Positions 1-9,381 are shown, counted from the stretch's first letter. The stretch: 38,798 bases of DNA from an uncultured Clostridia bacterium (GCA_944412445.1 CALYBJ010000020.1:1-38798), one strand, 5' to 3'. The notes: generated from the sequence alone by a model not told the origin. Made by a program: numbers and translations.

Positions 1-1
1 G

Positions 2-448
2 AAAGAGTTTTCCGAGCTGTTTGAAAATTTTACGGCAGAACCGAAAATATCCTCAAGAAACGGCGTAAATATTGTTTATTTCAAGGACAGCTCACAAATC
101 GAAGACATTCTGGCTGTTATGGGCGCTCAAAATTCCTTTATGGAGGTTATGGGCGAAAAAATTCTGAAGGATGTCCGAAACAATGTTAACAGAAAAGTTA
201 ACTGCGATAAAGCAAACATAAAGAAAACCTGCAACGCGGCAATGATACAAATTAGCGCCATTGAAAAGCTTATGAAAAACGGTACTCTTGACAAGCTGCC
301 GGAACAGCTTAAAGAGCTTGCAATACTCAGAATAAATAATCCTGAAATGACATTATCCGAGCTTGGAGAAAATCTTTCCCAGCCTCTGACAAGATCTGGA
401 GTTAATCACAGGCTGCAAAAACTCATAAAATTATCAGAAAACAGCTAA
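2..448 (+). CDS. whiA: DNA-binding protein WhiA, C-terminal part
   Basis: The reading frame is open from the window edge, so the start lies upstream. About 148 residues are visible. The last ~85 residues form the helix-turn-helix typical of WhiA, with the segment TLSELGENLSQPLTRSGVNH matching the conserved recognition region (LxxLGExLxxPxxKSGVNHR). WhiA is a transcription factor with a LAGLIDADG-like N-terminal domain. It controls sporulation in Actinobacteria and affects cell division and chromosome segregation in Firmicutes. The N-terminal domain is outside the window. A strong hairpin terminator follows nine bases after the stop, so this is the last gene of its operon, convergent with dnaJ. 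Identity is secure; the local role in this organism is inferred. Confidence 0.93.
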   Translation, partial: KEFSELFENFTAEPKISSRNGVNIVYFKDSSQIEDILAVMGAQNSFMEVMGEKILKDVRNNVNRKVNCDKANIKKTCNAAMIQISAIEKLMKNGTLDKLPEQLKELAILRINNPEMTLSELGENLSQPLTRSGVNHRLQKLIKLSENS

Positions 449-456
449 AATAAAGC

Positions 457-496
457 AGAACCCTGAAAAGGTATTTACCGATTCAAGGTTCTTTTT
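457..496 (+). terminator. Rho-independent terminator after whiA
   Basis: AGAACCCTGAA (457-467) pairs with TTCAAGGTTCT (482-492) with a single mismatch. The loop contains a small GGT/ACC helper stem, and five T residues follow (492-496). It sits in the short gap between convergent whiA and dnaJ. Confidence 0.8.
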
Positions 497-501
497 GTAT
501 G

Positions 502-1677
502 TTACTTTTTCTTTTTTCCGAAAAAGCCTTTTTTATCGTCATTTTCACCCGGTGTGTTATTTGCCGAAAAAGGTGACTTGCCGCCCAATTCATTATTAAG
601 CTCTTTAATCAGCTCTTTTTGTCTTTGAGTAAGCTTTCTTGGAATGTCAACAACAATTTTTACAAGCTGATCTCCCCTGCCTCTTCCGTTAACATTGGGA
701 ATTCCTCTGTCTCTCAGCTTGAATACATCACCCGGCTGTGTTCCCGGGGGAATTGAATATTTTACCTTTCCGTCAAGAGTCGGTACAAGAAGTTCATCTC
801 CCAGAGCTGCCTGTGCAAAGCTTATTGTTACTTCACACCAAACATTATATCCGTCGCGTTCAAAGAACGGATGCGGTCTTACATTTACCCCGACTCTCAA
901 ATCTCCGGCAGGACCGCCGTTTATGCCTCTGTTGCCCTGTCCCCTCATGCTGAACACCTGACCGTCGTCAATACCGGCAGGTATATTTACATCAACCTTA
1001 ACAGGTCTTCTTATTCTTCCCTTGCCCTTACATTTATTGCAGGGTGTAGGAATTATGGTTCCTTTGCCTCCGCATCTGGGACAAGCTTTTGTTGACTGTA
1101 TTATTCCGAAAGGAGTTCTCTGCTGGGTACTTACCTGTCCTCTGCCGTTACAGTCAGGACAGGTCTGGGTTGTTGTTCCCTTAGCAGCACCTGAGCCGCT
1201 GCACTCATCACATACCTCAATCCTTTGAATATCAAGAGTTCGCTTGCAGCCCTTCGCCGCCTCCTCAAAGGAAATGGTAACTCCCACCTGGATATCGCTG
1301 CCTCGCTGGGGCGCGTTTGGATTAACTCTCTGAGATCCCCCGAAGCCGCCGCCGAAAAAGCTTGAAAAAATATCGCCGAGGTCAAAATCCATTCCTCCGA
1401 AGCCGCCGCCGCTGAATCCTCCTCCGCCCTGTCCGGCTCCGTAAGAAGGGTCTACTCCGGCATATCCGAATCTGTCGTACTTAGCTTTTTTATCGGGATT
1501 GGACAGAATTTCATAGGCTTCATTAGCTTCCTTAAATTTAGCCTCCGCTTCTTTGTCACCGGGGTTCAAATCAGGATGATACTGTTTCGCCTTTTTTCTG
1601 TAAGCTTTTTTTATTTCGTCTTCGGTAGCGTTTTTATCTACTCCGAGAATTTCATAACAATCTCGTTTATCTGCCAT
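502..1677 (-). CDS. dnaJ: Chaperone DnaJ (Hsp40)
   Basis: DnaJ is the co-chaperone that delivers unfolded clients to DnaK and stimulates its ATPase. The 391-residue product has every canonical part: a J domain (residues ~5-70) with the HPD motif at 34-36, a Gly/Phe-rich linker, four CxxCxGxG zinc repeats ([32 protein letters not shown]), and the C-terminal beta-sandwich substrate domains. A longer frame could begin at a TTG at 1683. The ATG at 1677 gives the family-typical MADKRD start and has AGAGAGGA upstream, so it is preferred. It is the last gene of hrcA-grpE-dnaK-dnaJ and is separated from dnaK by a stable hairpin. Confidence 0.97.
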   Translation of the reverse strand: MADKRDCYEILGVDKNATEDEIKKAYRKKAKQYHPDLNPGDKEAEAKFKEANEAYEILSNPDKKAKYDRFGYAGVDPSYGAGQGGGGFSGGGFGGMDFDLGDIFSSFFGGGFGGSQRVNPNAPQRGSDIQVGVTISFEEAAKGCKRTLDIQRIEVCDECSGSGAAKGTTTQTCPDCNGRGQVSTQQRTPFGIIQSTKACPRCGGKGTIIPTPCNKCKGKGRIRRPVKVDVNIPAGIDDGQVFSMRGQGNRGINGGPAGDLRVGVNVRPHPFFERDGYNVWCEVTISFAQAALGDELLVPTLDGKVKYSIPPGTQPGDVFKLRDRGIPNVNGRGRGDQLVKIVVDIPRKLTQRQKELIKELNNELGGKSPFSANNTPGENDDKKGFFGKKKK

Positions 1678-1708
1678 ATACAAATATTCCTCTCTGCACC
1701 GTATAAAC

Positions 1709-1738
1709 GCATACCCCCGTCATAGACGGGGATTATGC
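1709..1738 (-). other. Stable hairpin between dnaK and dnaJ
   Basis: GCATA (1709-1713) pairs with TATGC (1734-1738), and inside it CCCCGTC (1715-1721) pairs with GACGGGG (1725-1731) over a three-base loop. No T-tract follows on the minus strand, so it is not a classical terminator. It may tune the dnaK to dnaJ ratio through RNA processing or stability. Confidence 0.6.
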
Positions 1739-1755
1739 AATTTTAAGCGTAAAGC

Positions 1756-3627
1756 TTATTCGTCAACATCTGTATAAGGAGCCTCATAATATCCGTCAGA
1801 GCCGCCCTGCTGTCCGTTCTGCTGACCGCCGAAGCCTGCCGCCTGGTTGGGATCAAAGCCTGCCGCTCCTCCCTGAGCGCCGCCCTGTGCCTGCTGTGCA
1901 GCCTTATAAAGCTTCTCCGAAAGAGCGTAGAAATCCTTCTGAAGCTCTTCCTGACGCTGCTTTATTACATTAATATCCTGACCCTTCAAAGCCTCTTTAA
2001 GTGCGTCAATCTTCTCATTTATTGAACGCTTTTCATCTTCGGTGAACTTGTCTCCGTTTTCGTTTATGATTTTTTCACTCTCATAAACCATCTGATCGGC
2101 AGCGTTTCTTGTATCAAGCTCTTCCTTGCGCTTTTTGTCTTCCTCAGCATACTGAGCAGCCTCATTAACAGCCTTCTCTATATCTTCCTTAGACATATTT
2201 GTTGAAGATGTAATGGAAATTGACTGCTCCTTGCCTGTTCCCAGATCCTTTGCCGAAACATGAACAATGCCGTTGGCGTCTATATCAAATGTAACCTCAA
2301 TCTGAGGAACGCCTCTTCTTGCGGGAAGAATACCGTCAAGATGGAAATTGCCGAGAGTTTTATTATCTCTTGCAAACTCTCTCTCGCCCTGAAGAACATG
2401 AATTTCAACAGATGTCTGATTGTCGGCTGCCGTTGAGAATATCTGGCTTTTTTTGGTGGGAATGGTTGTGTTCCTGTCTATAATCTTTGTGCATACGCCG
2501 CCCAATGTTTCAATACCAAGTGAAAGAGGAGTAACATCAAGAAGAAGAAGTCCTTTTACTTCTCCGCCCATAACGCCTGCCTGAATAGCTGCGCCGATGG
2601 CAACACATTCATCAGGGTTAATGCCCTTAAAGGGCTCCTTGCCGGTAAATGATTTAATAGCTTCCTGAACAGCAGGTATTCTTGAAGAACCGCCGACCAT
2701 AAGCACCTTGTCAATTTCAGAAATTTTAAGTCCGGAGTCCGAAATGGCCTGACGAACCGGTCCCATTGTAGCTTCAACAAGATCTGCCGTAAGCTCGTTG
2801 AACTTCGCTCTTGTAAGAGTTGTTTCAAGGTGTTTTGGTCCTGTTGCGTCCGCAGTAATAAAGGGCAGGCTTATTTGAGATGTTGTAACGCCGGAAAGCT
2901 CAATTTTTGCTTTTTCAGCAGCTTCTTTAAGTCTCTGCATTGCCATTTTATCGCCGCGGAGGTCAATTCCCTCAGACTTTTTAAATTCATCTGCTAGCCA
3001 GTCAATTATTCTCTGGTCAAAGTCATCTCCGCCTAAGTGGTTGTTGCCGGCTGTAGCCAGAACCTCCTGAACACCGTCGCCCATTTCTATAATTGAAACA
3101 TCGAATGTTCCGCCGCCAAGGTCATATACCATTACCTTCTGGTCGTTTTCCTTATCAATACCGTATGCAAGAGCCGCAGCTGTAGGCTCATTGATTATAC
3201 GCTTTACTTCAAGTCCGGCTATTTTTCCGGCGTCCTTTGTTGCCTGTCTCTGTGAATCAGTAAAATATGCGGGAACAGTTATAACAGCTTCAGTTACCTG
3301 TCCGCCTAAATAGCTCTCGGCGTCTGCCTTAAGCTTCTGAAGAATCATCGCTGAGATTTCCTGCGGAGTGTATTTTTTTCCGTCAATCTGAACATGATAA
3401 TCCGAGCCCATCTGACGTTTGATTGATGATACTGTATGGTCGGGGTTTGTTATAGCCTGTCTCTTTGCTACCTGTCCCACCATTCTCTCTCCCGTTTTAC
3501 CGAATGCTACAACTGACGGCGTTGTTCTCGCGCCTTCCGCATTTGCAATAACTACAGGCTCTCCGCCTTCAATTACCGCTACGCATGAGTTTGTTGTACC
3601 TAAGTCAATACCAATTACCTTTGACAT
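1756..3627 (-). CDS. dnaK: Molecular chaperone DnaK (Hsp70)
   Basis: DnaK is the cytoplasmic ATP-dependent Hsp70 that binds exposed hydrophobic peptides, working with DnaJ and GrpE. The 623-residue protein starts with the signature [14 protein letters not shown] and carries the phosphate-binding motif [13 protein letters not shown], the adenosine motif [14 protein letters not shown] and the interdomain linker region [13 protein letters not shown]. The C-terminus is a Gly/Gln-rich tail ending in TDVDE. Length is normal for Firmicute DnaK. An AAGGGAGA ribosome binding site precedes the ATG. It lies 47 bases downstream of grpE in the CIRCE-controlled operon, so HrcA repression with heat induction is expected. 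Confidence 0.98.
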   Translation of the reverse strand: MSKVIGIDLGTTNSCVAVIEGGEPVVIANAEGARTTPSVVAFGKTGERMVGQVAKRQAITNPDHTVSSIKRQMGSDYHVQIDGKKYTPQEISAMILQKLKADAESYLGGQVTEAVITVPAYFTDSQRQATKDAGKIAGLEVKRIINEPTAAALAYGIDKENDQKVMVYDLGGGTFDVSIIEMGDGVQEVLATAGNNHLGGDDFDQRIIDWLADEFKKSEGIDLRGDKMAMQRLKEAAEKAKIELSGVTTSQISLPFITADATGPKHLETTLTRAKFNELTADLVEATMGPVRQAISDSGLKISEIDKVLMVGGSSRIPAVQEAIKSFTGKEPFKGINPDECVAIGAAIQAGVMGGEVKGLLLLDVTPLSLGIETLGGVCTKIIDRNTTIPTKKSQIFSTAADNQTSVEIHVLQGEREFARDNKTLGNFHLDGILPARRGVPQIEVTFDIDANGIVHVSAKDLGTGKEQSISITSSTNMSKEDIEKAVNEAAQYAEEDKKRKEELDTRNAADQMVYESEKIINENGDKFTEDEKRSINEKIDALKEALKGQDINVIKQRQEELQKDFYALSEKLYKAAQQAQGGAQGGAAGFDPNQAAGFGGQQNGQQGGSDGYYEAPYTDVDE

Positions 3628-3674
3628 AATCTATATCTCCCTTTGAAATATTTGTTTTATTAAAAAGCTTTCGC

Positions 3675-4235
3675 TTAATTAGCTACTTTTACTGTTGCCG
3701 GACGGATTATCTTATCTCCTAACTTATAACCTTTCATAAACACATCGGCAATAACATTTTCTTCCATATTTTCATCTTCAATGTGCATAACCCCGTTATG
3801 AATGTTAGGGTCAAAAGCATCTCCTACAGCCCCGAATTCCTCAACGCCTATGCCTTTGAGAATTTCAATAAACTGATTCACTGTCATTTCAACGCCCTTT
3901 TTATATCCGTCAAAATCAGCATCGGAATTCAGCGCCGCTCTTTCAAAATTATCAACAACCGGCAAAATCTTTGACAGAACATCAACCTTTGTGCTGGACA
4001 CTCTTGAATCAAGATCCCTTTGAGTTCTCTTTCTGTAATTATCATATTCGGCAAGAGTTCTCATATACCTGTCGTTTAACGCTGCGTAGTCATCCTGAAG
4101 CTTTTTCAGCTCCTGAGCAGTTTTATCAGACTTTTTTGATTTTTTTTCGCTTTTATCGCATTTATCACTTTTCGTGTCTTTTTCTTCTTTCTCTTCTTGC
4201 GCCTGGTTTATATCCTTTTCCTCGCTGTTTGCCAT
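3675..4235 (-). CDS. grpE: Nucleotide exchange factor GrpE
   Basis: GrpE releases ADP from DnaK. The product of ~186 residues has a highly charged Lys/Glu/Asp-rich N-terminal tail (residues ~1-50), a long coiled-coil helix (~55-105, including YDNYRKRTQRDLD) and a C-terminal beta domain ending in GYKLGDKIIRPATVKVAN, the usual GrpE finish. A GTG at 4244 would add three residues. The ATG at 4235 has the better purine-rich site (GAGGTGGAG) just upstream, so it is preferred. The gene begins immediately after the hrcA stop, consistent with translational coupling. Confidence 0.96.
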   Translation of the reverse strand: MANSEEKDINQAQEEKEEKDTKSDKCDKSEKKSKKSDKTAQELKKLQDDYAALNDRYMRTLAEYDNYRKRTQRDLDSRVSSTKVDVLSKILPVVDNFERAALNSDADFDGYKKGVEMTVNQFIEILKGIGVEEFGAVGDAFDPNIHNGVMHIEDENMEENVIADVFMKGYKLGDKIIRPATVKVAN

Positions 4236-4245
4236 TTGCTCCACC

Positions 4246-5265
4246 TCATTCTTCTATTGTTTCGGATAGTATATTTCCTACGGTTTCCCCTATATAGGAA
4301 ATACACGGAATTATTTTTGCGTAATCCATTCTGACAGGACCTACGATACCCATCGAACCGACATCTCTGCCGCCGACTTTATATTTTGAAAAAACAACGC
4401 TTGCATTTTCAAGAGAACGGTTCATACATTCCCTGCCTATACAAACATTAATGCTTTCTTTACCGGAGCTTAAAATCCTTGACAGCTGTGACGCGTGCTT
4501 GAATACCTCAAGAATATCATATACGCTTGAATCAAGCTCTTTGAAATTAAGCAGTCTGGACTGTCCGTCAACGATTATATCGCTTCGTGACGCTTCATGA
4601 GCAAGCTCGGAAAGCGTAACAAGCAGAGGCGTCATTACAAGCACCTTATCACCAAGGGAAGCCGCCAGTGTCTGAATTTTAGCCGTTGTCATTTCATAAG
4701 AGTGATGACCTATAAACTGCGCACCGGCAATATTGTAGAAAAGCTCGGCGGTTTTTATATCCATCTCGCTTTCACAGCGGCAAATTCTCGTTTTAATTAT
4801 GCCCGTTGAAGACAGCAGTATCATGAGAACGGTTTTGGGGCTTAACGGCACGATTTCTACACGCTTAACGGTAGAATGGGCGTCATAAGGAGTTGATGCT
4901 ATCGCAGCGCATCCTGTAATATCAGTCAGAAGCCTGAGGGCGTTTCTTAAAATTTCAACAGGCTCGCCCACGGCATTGTCAAAACCGCTGTCAATTGAAA
5001 ATCTTTCCGCGTCGCTAACGGCATATCTTGTCATAAGATTATTAATATAATACCTTAATCCTTTTTGAGAGGGTATCCTGCCGGCAGATGTGTGGGGCTG
5101 TTCAAGATAACCCATTTCCGAAAGCTCTGACATTTCATTTCGCACGGTAGCGGAGGAAACAGAAAGACTTCCGCAAAGAACCTTTGAACCCACCGGCTCG
5201 CCTGTCGCGATGTATTTTTCAACAACAGAAGCAAGTATTTTCTTTTTTCTTTCTGAAAGCTCCAT
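4246..5265 (-). CDS. hrcA: Heat-inducible transcription repressor HrcA
   Basis: HrcA binds the CIRCE operator and represses the dnaK operon. Its folding depends on GroEL in characterised Firmicutes. The 339-residue product has the N-terminal winged helix (LSERKKKILASVVEKYIATG, then PVGSK and a VRNEMSELSEMGYL recognition helix) and the GAF-like C-terminal domain, including GIVGPVRMDYAKIIPCISYI near the end. A GTG at 5289 would extend the frame but lies inside the CIRCE half-site. The ATG at 5265, preceded by AGGTGAGG, is the sensible start. It is the first gene of the operon and is therefore autoregulated through the operator just upstream. Confidence 0.97.
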   Translation of the reverse strand: MELSERKKKILASVVEKYIATGEPVGSKVLCGSLSVSSATVRNEMSELSEMGYLEQPHTSAGRIPSQKGLRYYINNLMTRYAVSDAERFSIDSGFDNAVGEPVEILRNALRLLTDITGCAAIASTPYDAHSTVKRVEIVPLSPKTVLMILLSSTGIIKTRICRCESEMDIKTAELFYNIAGAQFIGHHSYEMTTAKIQTLAASLGDKVLVMTPLLVTLSELAHEASRSDIIVDGQSRLLNFKELDSSVYDILEVFKHASQLSRILSSGKESINVCIGRECMNRSLENASVVFSKYKVGGRDVGSMGIVGPVRMDYAKIIPCISYIGETVGNILSETIEE

Positions 5266-5282
5266 AACCTCACCTTTAATGT

Positions 5283-5309
5283 TTAGCACTCTTAATATAT
5301 GAGTGCTAA
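5283..5309 (-). promoter_or_regulatory. CIRCE operator (HrcA binding site)
   Basis: A perfect consensus inverted repeat, TTAGCACTC at 5283-5291 and GAGTGCTAA at 5301-5309, separated by nine bases. It lies just downstream of the -10 box and upstream of hrcA, as expected for HrcA repression. Confidence 0.98.
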
Positions 5310-5319
5310 CTCTGTTATT

Positions 5320-5348
5320 AATATAATACCATTTTGCCCGTTTGTCAA
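5320..5348 (-). promoter_or_regulatory. Sigma-A promoter of hrcA-grpE-dnaK-dnaJ
   Basis: On the minus strand the -35 box is TTGACA (5348-5343) and the -10 box is TATATT (5325-5320), with a 17-base spacer. The predicted transcript start falls at the edge of the CIRCE element. Confidence 0.88.
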
Positions 5349-5413
5349 GAGATATTCAGAAAATTTTTTAAATTTTTAAATTTTTTTAGCAGTTTGTCAG
5401 CAGGAGTGATAAC

Positions 5414-5441
5414 AAAAAAAACGGCACGAAAAAACGCACCG
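5414..5441 (-). terminator. Terminator after the nucleotidyltransferase gene
   Basis: Read on the minus strand, CGGTGCG (5441-5435) pairs with CGTGCCG (5428-5422), including two G-T pairs. The loop is six T residues, and a run of T residues follows. Confidence 0.7.
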
Positions 5442-5451
5442 CTTAAAAATA

Positions 5452-6633
5452 TTAAATTATTTCCATTTTCCTCAAAAGCTCAATTCTTGCCCCGGCAATC
5501 TTCAGGGTTTTTTCCGGAGAAACTTTATTTCTTCCGAACACTGCCCGGAAAATATATCCGCCGATTCTCATAATCCAGAAAAAAGGAAGCAGAACAGGAA
5601 TATACTTTAAAATTTTATGTTTGCTTTTCATATATGAAAAACTCGGAAAAAGAACGGGCAAAATTTTGCTTTTACCTGTATTTTCAACAGCGTTCTTAAC
5701 AACTCCTCCGCTGTGAAGCCTGTCTTCTCCGCTTTTTCCGAAAACTCCCGCATCAAGCAGATCTCCTGCAAACTCATCCAAGAACAAAGTTTCCTCAGAA
5801 AAACTATTAAGAATACCGGAAAAATCAAAGCCTAAATATTTTTCAGCTACATTAAAAATATTCGCCGCAAAAATATCGCCTTTTATCATTTTAAGACTCT
5901 TGAACAGTAAATTAAAATTAATTTCCGTTTTTTTTGCATCGGCAAAAAGAGCGATATCCATTACCTGTCTTATGCCGAAGCCGCTGACAGTAAAATGCTT
6001 TAAAGCATGATAAATAAGATAAAGCAGATTGTCGGTATATGAAAGCGTTTTGTAAATATCTGTATAAACAGTATTTTGAAAAACATCGGAAAAAAGCTTT
6101 TCAGCCTGTTTGTGAATATATCCGTCTCCTTCGGCAAGTGTTGTATGCACCTCTATATGCAGTCCGTCCGCAATATTGTATGACTCTCCGGAACAGGTAT
6201 ACCCTTTTTTCAAAAGGAAACTGTGAACATCCTCTTTAATCTCCGGTCTTACCACTATATCAAAATCCGACGACAGTCTTAAATCAAAATCAGGGTAAAA
6301 TGCTGCGCAAACAGGACCTTTAACAATTATCGGGTCAAAACCATTTTTAACCATTTCACCGTATAAGCTGCACAAAAGAATATTTTTACGGGACTGAATC
6401 CCCACAGAGGAAATAACGCTCCTTTTGTACGGCTGCAAATCGCTTCCAGAATTTTTTGCCGCCTTGTAAACAATCGGCATCACATTATGAATCGCAGCCA
6501 GTCCGAAAACTTTTTCAGTATCAAAAATATAACCAGCCGGTACATTTTCCGATTTCAAATAACATTTAATCAAGTACAGAAACTGCTTTTCAAATTCCTT
6601 CAAAACATCACCCGTCACATCAACTCGGAACAT
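5452..6633 (-). CDS. Nucleotidyltransferase family protein (PF14907-like)
   Basis: The 393-residue protein resembles the uncharacterised nucleotidyltransferase family PF14907 (NTP_transf_5). The segment at residues ~102-130 has the family pattern: a KG pair (105-106), YP (113-114), then DFD (123-125) as the probable metal-binding Asp-x-Asp of a polymerase-beta-like fold. A second acidic/His stretch (HIEVHTTL) follows, as in the family. Members occur in exopolysaccharide and ribosomal-peptide (for example lasso peptide) loci, but the reaction is not generally established. The start overlaps the end of the upstream ABC exporter gene by 19 bases, so the two are very likely co-translated. No precursor peptide gene was seen next to it. 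Substrate unknown. Confidence 0.78.
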   Translation of the reverse strand: MFRVDVTGDVLKEFEKQFLYLIKCYLKSENVPAGYIFDTEKVFGLAAIHNVMPIVYKAAKNSGSDLQPYKRSVISSVGIQSRKNILLCSLYGEMVKNGFDPIIVKGPVCAAFYPDFDLRLSSDFDIVVRPEIKEDVHSFLLKKGYTCSGESYNIADGLHIEVHTTLAEGDGYIHKQAEKLFSDVFQNTVYTDIYKTLSYTDNLLYLIYHALKHFTVSGFGIRQVMDIALFADAKKTEINFNLLFKSLKMIKGDIFAANIFNVAEKYLGFDFSGILNSFSEETLFLDEFAGDLLDAGVFGKSGEDRLHSGGVVKNAVENTGKSKILPVLFPSFSYMKSKHKILKYIPVLLPFFWIMRIGGYIFRAVFGRNKVSPEKTLKIAGARIELLRKMEII

Positions 6634-8354
6634 TCCGTTTCCGATACAACATAAGCCTTGTTACATACTTCAAAAATACTTGATCTGTGGGAAGTAAAAA
6701 TACATATTTTATTTTTACACCATTCTGACAGATTCATAAGCACCTGTTTTTCAGTGTCCGTATCAAGCGCTGATGTCGCCTCATCCAAAAGAACTATGGG
6801 AGCGTCTCTCAGCACTGCCCTTGCTATTGATATTCTCTGCATCTGTCCTTCCGAAAAACCGACTCCGCCGTCTCCGATTTTACAATAAATTCCGGATTTT
6901 TCTTTCATAACAAAATCATAGGCACATGAAATTTTAAGAGCGCTTTTGATTTCATCGTCGGTAGCGTCTGGTTTAACAAGACGCATATTTGCAGCAAGTG
7001 TGTCGCCGAACATTCCGTTTTTCTGAGGGACATAGGAAAAAAATTTCCGTGTCGCCGGAGATACATTCAGCGATCTGCCGTCGTTCTTTCTTATAATTTT
7101 TATCTCGCCTTCATTAGGCTCAAGCAATGCCAGAAAAAGTCTCAGCATGGTTGTTTTTCCCTCACCGGAAGGTCCTGTAAGAGCGATAAAATCCCCTGTC
7201 TCGGCTTTAAAATTCGCCGAATTCAGCGCCGCTTCATCTTCGTCAATATACTTAAACGAAACATCTTTCATTTCAAGAATCAGCTTTTTATTTTTTGAAC
7301 CCTCAAAAAAAGCCATACTTTCCGGGTCGTCCAGCTCCTCATCCTTCGGCAGATTCTGAATTTCGGATATTCTTTCCGACGCCGCTACCGAATTAATAAG
7401 AGTCGGCACAACATTAATAATTGAAGAAAAAGAAGATGACAGCATACCGTAAAGCTGAACAAACAGCACAAGCGTTCCGATTGAAATGGCATGGGACCAA
7501 AGTCTGTATACGCCCCAGCCGAAACAGGCATAGCTTACAATCTGAGCAATAAAAGACATCACAGATGTGATAACTATTGAAAATTTGTTATAGTCAAGAC
7601 TTATATCAATATATTCCTTTTGTATCTCTCTGAGCTTGGCGCAGAAAATATTTACAAGTCCGAATGATTTTAAATACTGTATATTAAAGAGGGCATCCGA
7701 ATTAAAAGCCATCATTTTACTGTTTATTTTTTTCAGATCTCGCGCATACCTGTGCATCCTTACAACAAGAAATCTTGAAAAAATAAGGCTTATGGGAATG
7801 GTAACAAGAGCTATAAGCGCCATTATCCTGTCATAATAAAATATAACGGCAAAAGCTGCCAGAAGCTGAAAACTCCTCGTAATAAGCGTCGGTATAATAC
7901 CTATAACACTTGACGACACAGTTGATATATCGCTGTTAAATCTGTTTAATACATCACCCGACGCAAAAAGAGAAGAATATTCCCACTTGGAACAGATATA
8001 TTTATCAAAAAGAGAAGCTGTCATATCCGTATTCACACGAATCCGTATTTTTTCGGATATTCTTGAATTCACTGCCGAAAAACCTATGCCGAATACCGCA
8101 AACGCCACGGCGGCACCTAAAATCCCGTAAATGCTGTTAAATTTTAAAATATTGTCAGACGCCGGGCTCATGGTTACAAAGTCAATTAACGACTGAGAAA
8201 CAAGACTTGTCAGTATTCCGAAGGCAGTACTTAACAAAGCCATCACAGTATAAACCGCTACCGATGACTTATATTGAATAATAAGCTTAGCTATATTCTT
8301 AAGCTCTTTAAAAATATCATCAACCGTTCTGTTCTTAATTCTAAGCTTTCCCAA
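6615..8354 (-). CDS. ABC transporter, fused permease and ATP-binding protein
   Basis: A 579-residue exporter half-transporter. Residues ~30-325 form a six-helix type I exporter membrane domain. Residues ~360-579 form the nucleotide-binding domain with Walker A GPSGEGKT (394-401), Q-loop VPQKN, Walker B IVLLDEATSALD and an H-loop His at 556. The ABC signature is FSEGQ (500-504) rather than LSGGQ, a mild deviation. No C39 peptidase domain is present. The start is a TTG at 8354 with GAAAGGG 11 bases upstream; no in-frame ATG is available before residue 38. It overlaps the nucleotidyltransferase gene and lies just downstream of the pfkA terminator. It probably acts as a homodimer exporting a peptide, lipid or glycan; the substrate is unknown. 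Confidence 0.85.
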   Translation of the reverse strand: MGKLRIKNRTVDDIFKELKNIAKLIIQYKSSVAVYTVMALLSTAFGILTSLVSQSLIDFVTMSPASDNILKFNSIYGILGAAVAFAVFGIGFSAVNSRISEKIRIRVNTDMTASLFDKYICSKWEYSSLFASGDVLNRFNSDISTVSSSVIGIIPTLITRSFQLLAAFAVIFYYDRIMALIALVTIPISLIFSRFLVVRMHRYARDLKKINSKMMAFNSDALFNIQYLKSFGLVNIFCAKLREIQKEYIDISLDYNKFSIVITSVMSFIAQIVSYACFGWGVYRLWSHAISIGTLVLFVQLYGMLSSSFSSIINVVPTLINSVAASERISEIQNLPKDEELDDPESMAFFEGSKNKKLILEMKDVSFKYIDEDEAALNSANFKAETGDFIALTGPSGEGKTTMLRLFLALLEPNEGEIKIIRKNDGRSLNVSPATRKFFSYVPQKNGMFGDTLAANMRLVKPDATDDEIKSALKISCAYDFVMKEKSGIYCKIGDGGVGFSEGQMQRISIARAVLRDAPIVLLDEATSALDTDTEKQVLMNLSEWCKNKICIFTSHRSSIFEVCNKAYVVSETECSELM

Positions 8355-8375
8355 TTTACAATATGCCCTTTCAAG

Positions 8376-8400
8376 TCAAAAAGCCCGACATAAGCCGGGC
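8376..8400 (-). terminator. Terminator after pfkA
   Basis: On the minus strand GCCCGGC (8400-8394) pairs with GTCGGGC (8389-8383) over a four-base loop. Five T residues follow downstream of the stem. Confidence 0.75.
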
Positions 8401-8406
8401 AATAAA

Positions 8407-9381
8407 TTATATGGAAATTTCAAGTGAAACTCTGTATAAATCAAGGTCTATTGATTTTTTCATATTGAGAGCTTCATATATATCAAAATCCATAACCTGT
8501 TCTTTCTGCATTGCAACAACACGATTGCCTACGCCTTTCATTAAAAGATGAACGGCATAATTACCCATCTGGCTGCCTACAAGTCTGTCACGAAGGGAGG
8601 GAGAACCGCCTCGCTGAACATGACCTAAAACCGTCGCTCTGCTTTCAACGCCTGTTTTTTCCTGAATAAGCTTCGCAAGAGCGTCAACGCCTCCGACCTT
8701 TTCGGAAACGCCTTCGGCAACGATTATAATAAAATGCTTTTTGTCAGTTTTCTGAGTTCTCTTCATTCTTTCGATAACATCTTTTTCGATATCGAAATCA
8801 ACCTCAGGAATAAGTATTGCAGTAGCGCCTATTGCTATTCCGGAATTCAGTGCAAGATAACCTGCCCTGCGTCCCATTACCTCAACAACGGAACATCTGT
8901 CGTGAGATTCAGTTGTATCACGGATTCTGTCAACCATATCCATAATTGTGTTCATTGCCGTATCATAACCGATTGTATAATCACAGCATGCTATATCATT
9001 GTCTATGGTTCCGGGAATTCCTATACAGGGCACACCTCTTAATGACAGGTCTCTTGCGCCTCTGAACGAGCCGTCGCCGCCGATTACAACTATTCCTTCT
9101 ATTCCGTTTGCCTTGCAGACATCAATTGCCTTCTGAAGACCCGCTTCAGTTTCAAACTCCTTGCTTCTCGCAGAATAAAGCATTGTGCCGCCTCTGTGAA
9201 TAATATCTGAAACCGTACGGAGATTCATCTCATACATATCTCCGCTCATAAGTCCCTTATAGCCTCTGCGAACACCGAAAACTCTCATCCCGTTTTCGCA
9301 TCCTGTTCTTACTACCGCTCTAACAGCAGCATTCATTCCGGGGGCATCGCCACCGCTTGTAAGTACAGCAATTGTTTTCAT
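8407..9381 (-). CDS. pfkA: ATP-dependent 6-phosphofructokinase
   Basis: Catalyses fructose 6-phosphate + ATP to fructose 1,6-bisphosphate in glycolysis. The 324-residue protein has the normal length for bacterial PfkA. It shows the ATP-binding loop TSGGDAPGMN (residues ~8-17), GGDGSFRGA (the GGDGS form expected for ATP rather than pyrophosphate use), the substrate motif PGTIDNDI, IGYDTAMNTI, and the GGSPSLRDR segment. A GGAGGG ribosome binding site lies 10 bases before the ATG, with a sigma-A promoter upstream and a terminator downstream. It therefore appears to be a single-gene transcription unit. Confidence 0.97.
   Translation of the reverse strand: MKTIAVLTSGGDAPGMNAAVRAVVRTGCENGMRVFGVRRGYKGLMSGDMYEMNLRTVSDIIHRGGTMLYSARSKEFETEAGLQKAIDVCKANGIEGIVVIGGDGSFRGARDLSLRGVPCIGIPGTIDNDIACCDYTIGYDTAMNTIMDMVDRIRDTTESHDRCSVVEVMGRRAGYLALNSGIAIGATAILIPEVDFDIEKDVIERMKRTQKTDKKHFIIIVAEGVSEKVGGVDALAKLIQEKTGVESRATVLGHVQRGGSPSLRDRLVGSQMGNYAVHLLMKGVGNRVVAMQKEQVMDFDIYEALNMKKSIDLDLYRVSLEISI

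Noticed and set aside
695..1385. Open frames opposite or out of phase with dnaJ
   Set aside because: They are composition shadows of dnaJ with no ribosome binding sites or recognisable domains. The same holds for the frames inside dnaK, dnaE, dxr and others.
5266..5289. A longer HrcA starting at GTG 5289
   Set aside because: That codon is inside the CIRCE half-site and lacks a ribosome binding site. The ATG at 5265 has one.
5452..8354. A complete lasso peptide or similar biosynthetic cluster
   Set aside because: Only an exporter and a nucleotidyltransferase are present. No precursor, cyclase, protease or PqqD-like gene is in the flanks.
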